This document shows positions 50,345 to 61,510 of a stretch of DNA of 64,000 nt, piece by piece. Numbering within the stretch: position 1 is the first letter of the stretch; each line of letters starts with the position of its first letter. The stretch comes from Polytrichum commune (Eukaryota; Streptophyta; Polytrichopsida; Polytrichales; Polytrichaceae), in assembly GCA_950295325.1 (NCBI GenBank), contig OX485805.1, positions 49,870,758-49,934,757 on the forward strand. The letters are read 5' to 3'. Position numbers and translations under genes: made by a program. The notes under the pieces are model-generated. The model did not search any database, had not been told where the DNA came from, and saw only the letters and a list, made by a program, of their open reading frames with translations.

Positions 50345-51150
50345 ACCACTCAAACCCTGAAAATAATCACTTGGAACACCGGATATATCAACTCTAGCCT
50401 ACCCGGTATCCAAGAACTCACCCGAATACTACACAAAAATCCTCATATTATCCTCATCCAAGAAATCAAAATCCCAAAAACAAAATCCACATCATACATA
50501 GACCGCCAACTAAACGAATACAAAATCATATACAATAACTCTAACACCACACAATAAAAACATAATAGATATGCGGGCCCCACACAAGCTAGAGGTGGCA
50601 TCATCGCCATGATACCCATAGCAATATATACAAACGAAAACATCACCAAAATACCAACCCCAAGCTCAATCTCACCTTATCTACAAGCCATAACAATCAA
50701 TAACAAATCACTAACACCGTTAATCATCCTAAACATGTACATGCCATCACACTTAGAAGATGAGCACCTAATACCCGAAATCCAAAACTAAATTCAAAAT
50801 ATCATAATAAAACACCCCAAATACACCATCATATTAGCCGGAGACTTTAACCGTGATATATTACTACAAGGAAGAATCAATAATAACACTACAACCCACC
50901 TAATACGGATGACTAAGAATGGGCACGCTTCATACAAAATAATGGACTCAAAGTAGTCCATAACCCAGTAAACTTCACAAGGCAAGGAGGCCACAACTAC
51001 ACAGCAATTAGCCATATAGATGGCTTCTACACCAACGACCCCAATATCACCAATCTCCATAGCCATACGTTAACCAACTTAAACCAAAATTCGGATCACT
51101 ACCCGGTCCAACTACAGCTAGCCCCCAATACAATAGTCATTAAAGAAACC
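50345..51150 (+). pseudogene. LINE APE-type endonuclease domain
   Basis: Motifs of apurinic-type LINE endonucleases appear in order: IITWNTGY, ILIQEIK, GGIIAMI, IILNMYMP, ILAGDFNRD, then after a frame change ISHIDGFYTND and NQNSDHYPVQL. The catalytic set (N, E, Y, D-x-N, S-D-H) is complete. The domain continues the frame of the 2A region. Stops are at 50555-50557 and 50789-50791, and a one- or two-base frameshift lies at about 50900-50917. This enzyme would nick target DNA to prime reverse transcription. Confidence 0.8.
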
Positions 51151-54100
51151 ACCACCCCCATAAACACCCCACGTATCACATACCCTATACCCCTTAACAA
51201 CCTCCAAAACCTACAAACAACTTTTATAGGACAACAAAATATAGCAATAGAAAACCTCACACAAATACTCCAACAAGATCATCTTACATCCACGCAATGG
51301 GAAGATGCACAACTCAAACTCCAAGAAATTACCAATTCCCTTAGTCAATGCATAGAGCAGACATGCATGTCACACCCCACTCCACCACTACCAAATAGGA
51401 TTAAACCCCAAGGAGGATTCCTCCCCATGACCCAACAAAATAAATGGAAGCATCAACTAAAAATATACCACAACACCCGAAAAGCCATAAGAGCTGCATG
51501 TCACTACCTCCATACACAACTACACAACCACTCAGATATCACAAATCTTCAGCTAATACGAAACCCCAATATTCCACCACCACCCCCCCATTCCACAGAA
51601 ATACACACATCGATTGCACAGCTAGCCACCATAGGAAAAAAACGCGAAGACAGAAGCCCACAAAATCATAACCAAACAAACCTCACTTAATTGCAAAGCA
51701 ACCATTAATAAATATAGAATCCTACTAAACACTAAATCCAAAATAATTCACAACAAAATATTTCACCCAACAATCACCAACACACTCGATTGTATATAAA
51801 ACCCCCAAGGTCAAATCCTCACCAAACCCGCCGATATAGCTAGGGAGATATACCATACCCAACAAACCTCATTCCAAAGACAAACCCCTCTATGTGAGGA
51901 CACCACGGACCACCCTAGTACGTGCATATATGCAGTACGAAAATACCCATGGCACTCACATCAAGGAATCATTCTAGAAAAACGAGGCAACCCCAACACA
52001 CAAATATATAACCAATTCACTAGAGAAGTCTATGATTGTTGCGTCAAAAGACTAACAAAAGGGAAAGCCCCGGGCCCAGACAATATCCCAAATGATATCA
52101 TTAAAACACTACCAACACAATGGCAAGACCTCCTATACCTATTTTTCAAACAATGTTATAAACAAAGAACGATCCCGTAATATTGGAAACATAGTAAGAT
52201 CATCTTATTACACAAAAAAGACGACCCCACCCACATATCCAACTATAGACCAATCTCCCTAGCTAACACAATCTACAAACTATACACTAGTACACTAACA
52301 TCACTTCTAACAAGCTACGGAGAAAAACATAGATTACTACACTTTAGCCAAGAAGGCTTCCGACCACAACGAAACACCTCGAGACAAATTCAAACGATTA
52401 TAGCAACCTTAGAAGACGCAAGACTAACCACAAAAGACATATACTTAACTTATATAGACTTTAGAAATGCCTTCGGCTCTATAGACCACGCAAGACTCCT
52501 AGCTATAATGGAGGACCTAGGCTACCCATTAGACGCGGTAGAAGTCGTAGGTAATATCTACACTAACTCTACCACATCCTTCACCGGGAGTCTTTTCGGC
52601 ACGACGCCCCCAATAGAAATAAGCCGCGGGACCATACAAGGGGATACCCTTAGCCCATATCTTTTTATCATTTTTCTCGAACCACTACTAAGATGGCTCG
52701 AAAAAGATAACATAGGTTATCATTTCAACATGTCCACCGCCACATGTACCACAACCGCCTATGCGGATGACCTAGCTATTATAACAGACAACATACTACA
52801 CATTCAACCACAAGTGACAAAACTCCAAAAATTCGCGAAATGGTCCCACATGGACCTCAATCTATCAAAATGCGCCATTACCGGATGCCCAAATAAATCT
52901 AAACTAAAACCCTCTACCTTCAAAGCGTACATCCAATCACAACATATTACATACAACTCTCAAAATTTCCCCATCCTTACCCAAAACGAACCATATACGT
53001 ATTTAGGAATAAACCTCACACCATCACTAAAATGGAACCTACAAAAAGAAATAACGATGAAGAAAGTCAAACAACAAAGCCAACTCCTAACTACCTCACC
53101 GGCTAGCCTCACACAAAAAATCAAAATCTTAAATACAGTCATTAGACCGCGGATAGCATACGCCTATTACGCCGTCCCATTTTCCAAACCGGATATTAAA
53201 AAATTAGACAAAATTATTAGCAAATTAACCAAAGAAATTTGCAACATCCCTAAAAGCTCGGCCAACATTCTCACCCACCTCCCACAAGAGAGCTTTGGCA
53301 TTAACGTCACCTCCCTACTACCCGACTATATCCGATGCATAGGACAACAACTAATCCAAGCACTTAACGACCCGGGTCAATTAGGCATTATATACCAAGG
53401 GCTAACCAAACATATAGCGGCCAAGTATGGTGGGGCCCGACACCTCCCCAAACTCAAACAACAAGCATGTGTCCGTTCCCCTATAGCCCGAACTCTCTTT
53501 CTCCTTGAAAGAGAATACGAAATACATGTCCACTCCACAAGCCGAACATTCCCCATCAAAGAAACATCACTAGAAAGAATTTGGAAAACCAACCCAAATT
53601 ATAACACCCTAACGGATATATCCCAAGCTAAGACCCAAAAATATCTAGACAAACTATACATATACGGCATTACCACACTAACACAAATCCAAAAACCCCA
53701 CTACCAAAGCCATACTAACCCCGAAAGAATTTCAATCCACATACAAACACATACCCAAAACCATCAAAGAGGCTCTTCAACAAGCAACAATAATGTTCCC
53801 CCCCCCACCCACAAACTCTACAAATCCAATACAACAAACACCACCACAAAGCGAGGTCATAGTAAATATCCCCCCCTAGGACAAGCAATCCAAACAATAA
53901 TAAAAGAAAAGACCTCCACCAAAAAAGACAAATGGGGTGCACAAGCAAAAAGGACGAACTACCTTTGCCAATGGCAAGCCCCACAAGGCATCACACAACA
54001 ATGGAGAAGTGAGGTAGAACTACTACACCCGGATAATATATTTCTAGAACATAACATACTATGTATTACACAATATCACACAAAGCAAGCTGAACTATTA

Positions 54101-54187
54101 GCCACCCACACATACGCTAATTGCCTCAATCACATACAATCAAAAGACAACAAATTCATACACCCCCTCTTCACATCACCAACCTAA
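51151..54187 (+). pseudogene. LINE reverse transcriptase region
   Basis: The frame from the endonuclease runs on to about 51690 (frame 1) and shifts near 51660-51690 into the RT frame. RT blocks are all visible: GKAPGPDNIPNDII, NYRPISLANTIYKLY, EGFRPQRNTSRQ, block A YIDFRNAFGSIDH, block B GTIQGDTLSPYLF, block C TTAYADDLAII (52756-52788), block D DLNLSKCAITG and block E YTYLGINL. Catalytic aspartates (block A and YADD) are intact. Stops interrupt near 51798 and 52178; from 52181 to 54187 the frame is open for about 670 codons. The C-terminal part VRSPIARTLFLLEREYE is the segment shared with the inverted copy at 61510-63450. Confidence 0.88.
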
Positions 54188-54907
54188 AATTATCCATACA
54201 AGAATGCAACCCGGATAAAGACATCCAAGTAAACCAACCAACCAACCATCCAACTACAAAACTCCGAAGCCAACATATATGACCAAAAAGGAAACTACAT
54301 GGCTACCATCACTACAGAAAGGCTACAATGGCTATGGAACCAATTCTCTTACCACCACTTCTCACAACCTACAAAAGCCCTCCAACCCCCACCACAAAAC
54401 TTTGAAACTGAAATACTTTGGCTAATACAAAGATACATAACCATACTCCCCAAAAGAAAGCCAAAAAACATACAACCCCAAAACATGCACCATACAATAC
54501 ACCCGACAATTATCACAACATTAATAAACTCCCTCAAAATCACGCACTCCTACTACTCATCCCCACTCACTTGCCCAACACAACTCACACAATATCACTC
54601 ACCCCATAACCGAGACATAATATTTGGCTCCCTAGGACACGCACAAATATCTAGATGAAAAGGCATTGGTCTAGCCTACCCCACATACCATAAAACAACC
54701 ATTGAAGCCATCCACTGGGCTAGAATGGCGGCCAAAGAAGACCCAAACACGATCACCATACTCATAATCAACCATAACGACTGGTCCACACAACAAATCC
54801 CACTTACTACAAGTGGCGACATACACACCCTCGCAACCATCCCTCCACATACCATACTATATAACCCTACGCCGGAATGGCCAAAATAATACCAATACGT
54901 AGAACCC
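54188..54907 (+). pseudogene. LINE linker between RT and RNase H
   Basis: Continuation of the polyprotein, with two compensating frame changes (about 54170 and 54240) and in-frame stops at 54656 and 54887. It includes FETEILWLIQRYITILPK and EAIHWARMAAKEDPNTITI, both present in the second copy on the opposite strand, so it is part of the ancestral protein. I do not recognise a domain. Confidence 0.65.
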
Positions 54908-56620
54908 TTGCTCACAACAATACTATGTATACATAACCACGCCAACCTCACACCAAGCCTAAAAACCCCACAAGACCTCGCACAAGTACTAGAACATACC
55001 ATCAATACACCCATAGACACATTCCCAATCAAACCCACAACGCCAAATTACCACATTAAATTCTCGAACATATGGAAAAACGCCCCCATAAAAAACATCC
55101 CCCCCCCCCACCAACAATCCCCCAATCAAACCTCCCCATTAAATATTACCACCAACACCCCCCCCCCCCCCAAATTCCACCCACAACAATGCATGTACAC
55201 AGATGGGTCATTTATTCCACCAACTAAGAACTCCGAAGGTCAAATAGAGGGTGACATCGCAGGTTCAGGAGTATATAGCCCCAACACAAACATCCGTATA
55301 GCAGAAAGACTACCAGGATATCAAAACATACTTAGAGCAGAATTAAATGCTATACTCATAGCAGTCAAAACCATTAAAGTCACAAAAATCGAAACACACA
55401 TCTTTACAGATAGCCTTAATAGCATATATCTACTTAGTAATCATATACAACACCCAACCTCACAACACCACCACCCGGACAAAATCCTCATAGCCGCCAT
55501 AATACACCAAATCTACCTAACACCACACTTAATACATATACATAAAGTACGTGCCCACACGGGCATCAAAGGAAATGAAATAGCCGATGCACTAGCCAAC
55601 GAAGGCACAAACATAGAAAAACCCACTCCCACACCCCATATACACATCGCCCACGCTACACCATATTGGCTAACAAGTTGCCCCACAGCCACACGCAATG
55701 GGGCAATCCGAAACTTGCACACATTCATCACAAAAACACATGAAAAACAAGAAATTAGGTTGGCCCAACATAAACACCCATATGTAGACAAATGGCTCTC
55801 CAACGACCAAATCAACCACAAACTCTCCAACCACTTTTGGAAAAACAATAAAATAACGGACGCCCAAATCACCCAAACTTTAAAATTCCGATATGCCCAA
55901 TACATGGGTAACCATAGAAAGAATATTTTTTGGCCCCTCAAATTTCAAAACCCAAACTGTACATTATGCCGTAAAAATGAAAGGGACACATGGCCACACT
56001 TACTCTCAACGTGCGAACACCCATACTTAAAGGGCCTAAGAATAGCACGCCACAACAAGGCAGTACATCTCATCACCCAAACACTCCAAGCCAACAAACA
56101 CACCAGATATTACACACTAACAAATGCAGGTAATATCAACAACAACAAGCAAGAACAAACAGTCCCCGAATGGCTCATTGAATGCCTATGCCCCCAAACC
56201 GGTTGTCAGTGTCACGCTAGATTAAGACCCGACATCCTATGTATTATAGGAGCCCCTAACCACACCCCAACACCCATACTACCATCCCACGAACGAACCA
56301 TCCAATTCATTGAATTCACATATTGTCACGACAGATTCCCATAACAAGCCATAACACACAAACATGCCAAATACGACCCATTAATTAGAACTATACAAAG
56401 CAAGGGATGGAAAACAAACCCTCTTATAACCATCACAGCAGGAGTTAGAGGCGCCATACACGAACACTCCATCAAAAAATTAGAAGACCTCAAAATCCCA
56501 AAATCTAATATCAAAATCCTTATGAAAAACATACATCAAAATGCCATCAAATATCTCACATACCTCGTATTAAATAAACGAAAACTCGAAAACAAACAAA
56601 ATCCCGTTGCACCCCCTTAA
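54908..56620 (+). pseudogene. LINE RNase H, CCHC finger and restriction-like endonuclease segment
   Basis: RNase H is complete: CMYTDGS (55190-55210), LRAELNAIL, HIFTDSLNSI and RAHTGIKGNEIADALA give D-E-D-D plus the His of the cellular/I-type fold. A zinc-binding C-x2-C...H-x4-C follows (CTLCRKNERDTWPHLLSTC, from 55958) with the RHNKAV typical of R2-like elements just after it. Then come RPDILCI (PD at 56228-56233), IQFIEFTY (Glu at 56312) and, past a TAA at 56342, KHAKYDPL and ITITAGVRGAIHEHS, ending with TAA near 56618. PD...E...K..KY downstream of a CCHC finger is the layout of R2-type restriction-like endonucleases. The spacing between PD and E (about 26 residues) is longer than in R2, so this part is less certain than the RNase H. 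Confidence 0.75.
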
Positions 56621-56820
56621 ATATTTCCCCCCACTCCTTACACTAACCTCCTTACACTATACCTTCTCTTTCTTTTTACTAACAGAGCCCACCTCCTAAC
56701 GGAGGCATAACTTCCCATGCTACAACACGGCCCGCCGTGTTTAGCATTCGGACAACGGGCTCGCATTCACGCCGGTACAATGTGCGGGCGTTACTTTTTC
56801 TTTTTCTTTTCTTGCAAGTT
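56621..56820 (+). other. LINE 3' UTR with stem-loops
   Basis: After the last stop there is a pyrimidine-rich stretch, then a perfect hairpin AACACGGC-CC-GCCGTGTT (56724-56741) that can be extended by flanking GCTA/TAGC. A second weaker stem may form between AACGGGC near 56753 and GCGGGCGTT near 56786. The element then ends in TTTTTCTTTTTCTTTT rather than a poly(A) tail. Confidence 0.55.
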
Positions 56821-56830
56821 AGATAATGGC

Positions 56831-58305
56831 CATCATCACATTCACTTATTTTGTAAGTTGCACGAGTGAGTTTATCTTTTGAGATATAAGAGAAAATAAA
56901 TCCACTAAATGTTCAAATTTGAGACAATGTTTATATAGTAAGAATGTGATACTTTTTTTTTTGGGTCAAATACAACAATCTCAACTCTAGACCATCGAGT
57001 TTTTGCAAATTGGTTTCTTCCGTTTAAAAAATAAGGTTGATTTCTTGTGCCAGAATACAAGGTTGGTCTTCAAGTCTCAACTTTCCCTATAATTTGTGTT
57101 GGCTGCCAATTCTTATTGTCAAGCAAAGACGTGTGCATGCTTCAATTTGGAGGGGTTTTAAATATCAATCAGCGGTTCCCATCGACATGGCTAGCACTTA
57201 AAAAACGAATCATGACTCCTCGAATTGAAGGTGTTTATGTTGGATGGCCAAGAGATTATGGCCCTCCCTCCCTCCTTCACCTAGGTAAGTGGCCCTTAAC
57301 GTGACACCTCCAAGATTTTCATAGATTTTGGGTTTCTTCCTATTTTGGACAAAAGGTAATCAAATCAACCCAAGTCAACAAATGTGTTAGAAGTGTGCCC
57401 ATCAAAAAAATTCCTTTTTGGGGGGGGGCCGGGGGGGTCTTGTAACTCCTAGAAATTGTGAAAGTGCATTGCAATATTGGGCCCTTTTGGTGTCATATAG
57501 GGCAGTCAACTAATATTGGATTATTGGGTGCACGCTATCTCATAATTATCTAATTAGCTTGTAAGACTCCCTTATTAAATGAGTGTATTTTTCATCTTCA
57601 ATGAAACACTTCTTACGCTGCCTCATTAAGCAATTGGATCCTAGATTAGCCACTATGATTGGCCAAAGTTGGTGATGTCTTAAGACCGTTCTTAAATGTT
57701 TCTTACACCACCAATATGATTGACCACAATGGTGCTATTTTATACTTAATCTTGCATTTGGCCAATGACTTTTGTCTTTGGCTTACTTATTACAATGTCA
57801 AACTCACTTGTTGACGCTTTAGGGATGAAATACTCATGTCACTTTAAGATTGGTGTTACTTTCAGTCACACATACACATACACCTTATGCCACAACCAAT
57901 AATATCTTCTTCTTCTTCTTCTTTGGAGGGGGAGGGGAGGTAAGATAGACAATCCTATTAGAATTACGTCCATGAGGTTTGGCTCTTTTATATACAATAA
58001 ATTCAAAAAAAAATCTCAATCAATTAGCATATCTTGTACATATCCAATATTATAAACATGAGATTAAGATGATTAAACCTCGCTTTGAGGCAATTTTTCA
58101 AATAACATATATGGAATTTTCTTGAGATTTATATATGTGTGTCCAAAAGGACCAATGTTGAGCAAGTGGTGAATTATTGACTTTTTGACTATCATAGCCA
58201 ATGAGTTGTCACGTTGATCCTTAGAATAGCAATTGAGATATTTGTTCTAAGAAACTATTAAAATTTTGCACCCTTAGAAAGCACGTGTATGCATAAGACT
58301 CCTAC
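56831..58305. other. Intergenic DNA, no gene recognised
   Basis: No gene or element with defined ends. Contains two G runs at 57420-57437 and a CTT microsatellite at about 57906-57922. Confidence 0.5.
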
Positions 58306-58309
58306 ATTG

Positions 58310-58860
58310 TTTTATGGTATTTAATGTCACATATGAAGTAGTGTCGCTAACCCTATTCTAAGGCACATGCTAGGTTCCACTAATGATCAACAGCTTCAGC
58401 CTTAGTGTCACCTCACGACACTTGGCATTCAAGTGTGCTTACTAATAGCTCGGCATGAGTAGGTTCAACAATGTTTTAAGGTGTATAGCTATGTTACACA
58501 ATGGTCTACAAGTTGACTAAAGTGCACATAAATGACACTTGGCATTAGTATGCTCAAGAATATCTTCCTCTTGCATACTAAAATGTTAACACATGACACT
58601 TGCTGATAGTACACTAAATAATATCTTCCCCTCGCATACTAAAACGCAAAACTATCATCTCAAGTATCCTAGTGAACTAATCTAAATGTCATAATGTAAT
58701 TAATTTTCAGTTTAGAAATTTACTTATGTTGACAAGTAACATCATATTGATAACATACATGACACTTTTAAACCTCTATGTATCTAGTTTAAGTCCTTCA
58801 CAAATAGTGGACATGAACTAAATACCACAAACAATAGTGACTCTTAGCGCATGTACATAG
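58310..58860 (+). repeat. Dispersed repeat, copy B
   Basis: Counterpart of 15955-16515 in the same orientation. Shared blocks in order include CATTCAAGTG, GGCATGAGTA, ACAATGGTCT, TTAGTATGCTCAAGAATATC and ACTATCATCT. Confidence 0.7.
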
Positions 58861-59034
58861 ATGCACATTCCTTATGAGTCTCTTGCTTTTGACCTCCCAT
58901 CAACTTGTACACGGGCATCCTCTAGAAGTCAATATTTATGAATGAAGAATTTGGTTTGGTAAAAGACTTCTTCCGGCTTAAGTTATAGGTGCACCCACCT
59001 CTCGCCACCATGGGCTTCCCAAAAGGCATGGAAA

Positions 59035-61230
59035 TTAGAAACTACTTTTTACCTACTTGAAAACTACTCTCTATTGAACTCTAAGACTCTCGCCTGAAAG
59101 CTACACCCAACTACCCTACGGCTAAGGGTTAGAAGGGCATGCTTTTACTACCGTACGTTAAGGGCAGCTTCGGCGCTCTCTTGCCGAATAATTATTAAAA
59201 GTAAAAAAACAGTGTTCGGAAAAAAACAATTACTAAAAATTTCGGCATTTTAAATAGTTTAATAATGCAATTTCGGCATACATCCAAGAAGTTATTACCT
59301 AACGGTAAACAAGAATGTTTATTCACGATTTCACAATTTGTGTGAAGAGTTTTACAAAAGATATAAATCTTTCACGATTTTGTGAAGAGTTGAGAATGCT
59401 CTGTGCTTTATACAAGTAGAGTGGAGTTGTGTTCAACAATGCATATGGGATATGTAAAGTTTGAGGTGAAGCACCTAGTTAGACTTCATTTTTATAACAC
59501 GCATAACTTTTGCATAGAGTCTTCAAATGACATAAAATTTGTTGGAGGTGAAAGATTACTTGATTTCTAAACTTTTCTTAGACCAACAAAATTCCAAAAA
59601 AGTTGATCTTCTATGCACAAATGAGCTCCGAAAAACTGTTATGAACGCATTTTAATTTTTTGATCTTTACACGGCTGCAATGTTTTGTCCATATCTTTTG
59701 CATAAAGACTTATTTTGACACAAAACTTGTTGGGGGTGGAAGGTTACTTGATTTCTCAACTTTTGTTAGTTGGACAAAATTCTATAAAACTTCATCTTCT
59801 ATGCTCAATTGGACTCCAAAAAATTGTGTACAACACATTTGAAAAGCCTCACTTAGAGTCTTGCTACTTCTTAACCCATATTCTTTGTGGACTAATGTAA
59901 GTGAGCTTGATTACAAAATGAGCACCTTCTCTCCATCAAAATTCATATATGCTTCCAGTGTAAGTAAAATTCTAGTGAGAAGTTAAAATTTCTTACTTTT
60001 CGGCAATTTTGAAAAATAATTAATTTTATATTCGGCAAAAAATGTCAATAATTTTCCAAAATTTTCGGCGTCTATTTTTAGAATTTTTTGTGCCGAAGCT
60101 GCCCTTAACGTACGGTAGACTCCCTTTAGTTCGGTAAGATTGGTTTAGGATGAAGTCAAGATGCAATTAATTACACATAATTATTCCGATGGTCAAGTTT
60201 TAGTTTGGGTCTACTTTCAATCACAACTATTCGTAAGATTTAAATGTTGCTACTTACCTATTTCAAAACTACACTAAATATCATATGATATTTAGTGTCA
60301 CTCACTATTTGGATTTACACAATATCTTACCTACTTGAAAACTACTCCCCATCGAACTTTAAGACTCTTGCCCAAAAGCTACACCCAGCTACCCTACAAC
60401 TAAGGGTCACATGGGTGGGCTTTTACTAGACTCTCTTTACCTCGGTAACATTGGTTTAGGATGAACACAAGATGCAATTACACATAAGTATTGTGATGGT
60501 GAAGTTGTAGTTCGGGTTCACTTTCAATCATAACTATTTGTAAGATTTAAATGTTGCTACTTACCTATATGAGAACTACACTAAATATGATATGTAGTGT
60601 CACTCACTAGTTGGATTTTACACAATTTCTTACCTACTTGAAAACTACTCTTCATCAAAGTCAAAAAGGGTTGCCCGAAAGCTACACCCAGCTACCCTAC
60701 GGCTAAGGGTTACATGGGCACATTTTTATTAGACTCCCTTTACCTTGGTAAGATTGGTTTAGGATGAACTCAAGATGCAATTAATTACACATAATTGTTG
60801 TGATGGTCAAGTTGTAGTTCGGGTCCACTTTGAATCATAACTATTTGTAAGATTTAAATGTTGTTATTTACTTGTTTGAAAACTACACTAAATATGATAT
60901 GTAGTGTCGCTCACTATTTCGATTTACGCAATGTTTTTTTTACCGTTGATGTAATTTTTTACCGAGTAATTTTGTTATTGTGTATAGTTTCCATGCTACC
61001 AATTAAATATTTGTTGGGAGAATATGAGATATATAGTAAATAGATATAGCATTGCAACTAGTAAGTGACACTAAATGTCATGTTTAGTGTACTCAACATT
61101 GAATCCAAAGATGGCTGCCCAAAAGCCACACCCAAGTAACCTATGGCTCAAGGCTCTATGGGTAGGTTTTTACTAGATCCCCTTTATATTGGTGAGGTTG
61201 GTGGATGATAAATTCAAGGTGCGGTTTACA
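59035..61230 (+). repeat. Tandem array with about 305-311-bp units
   Basis: Unit junctions (TTTTACTAGACT or variants) fall at about 60116, 60427, 60730 and 61174, giving periods of about 311, 303 and 444 bp; the last is enlarged by extra AT-rich DNA near 60930-61060. Each unit carries GGTAAGATTGGTTTAGGATG, GTAAGATTTAAATGTTG, an ACTAAATATGATATGTAGTG block and AAGCTACACCCAGCTACCCT. Units are diverged. The first unit is split by the TA-flanked transposon at 59151-60115. Confidence 0.85.
59151..60115. mobile_element. TA-flanked TIR element, copy 3, with empty-site proof
   Basis: Ends CCGTACGTTAAGGGCAGCTT and AAGCTGCCCTTAACGTACGG are a perfect inverted repeat of 20 bases or more. The flanks read TTTTACTA on the left and TAGACTCC on the right, while neighbouring units of the host array read TTTTACTAGACT uninterrupted; this shows a TA duplication on insertion. 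The right two thirds match copies 1 and 2, but the left part (about 59220-59385) differs from theirs. Confidence 0.92.
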
Positions 61231-61354
61231 CAAAACTACTACAATGGTTGAATTGTACTTCAAGTCCACTTCTAGTGACAAGTATGACAACTTCACACAC
61301 AACTACTCTTATAGTTGAAAAAGTGGATCTAACCTCAACGATTTTCCAGCATGT

Positions 61355-61510
61355 TGGTGTACCACGTGGAGAGGAGGCAAACAATTTATTAACTCTAGTG
61401 GCAAGCTTGTATGAAAGTAATTGCTTCCTACAAATCCTCTCCCAACGCGACACAATAACTACAAATAGAATAGAGGCAAGAAAAGTAAACTACAGCCGTC
61501 ATAACTTGTG
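61355..61510 (+). repeat. Dispersed repeat, copy B of a pair
   Basis: Counterpart of 46995-47150, sharing TTTATTAACTCTAGTGGCAA and GCTTGTATGAAAGTAATTGC. It ends where the inverted LINE fragment begins. Confidence 0.75.

Larger units (their letters stand above)
49056..56820 (+). mobile_element. Dualen/RandI-like non-LTR retrotransposon with tandem 2A motifs
   Basis: About 7.7 kb with one dominant plus-strand reading frame. Domains in order: low-complexity N-terminus with two 2A-like motifs; APE-type endonuclease; reverse transcriptase; linker; RNase H; CCHC finger; restriction-like endonuclease-like C-terminus; short 3' UTR with a hairpin. There is no LTR and no gag-protease-integrase order, so it is a LINE. 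The coding strand is very poor in G and rich in A and C, and the left boundary is set by that change near 49056. The right boundary is set by the end of the pyrimidine-rich tail near 56817. No target duplication was found. Roughly ten stops and a few frameshifts make this copy inactive, but decay is light, so insertion is not ancient. The clade assignment rests on the domain plan, not on a tree. Confidence 0.8.

Noticed and set aside
54676-55038. Minus-strand frames opposite the LINE, rich in Cys, Val, Gly and Met
   Set aside because: These are shadows of the A/C-rich LINE coding strand.
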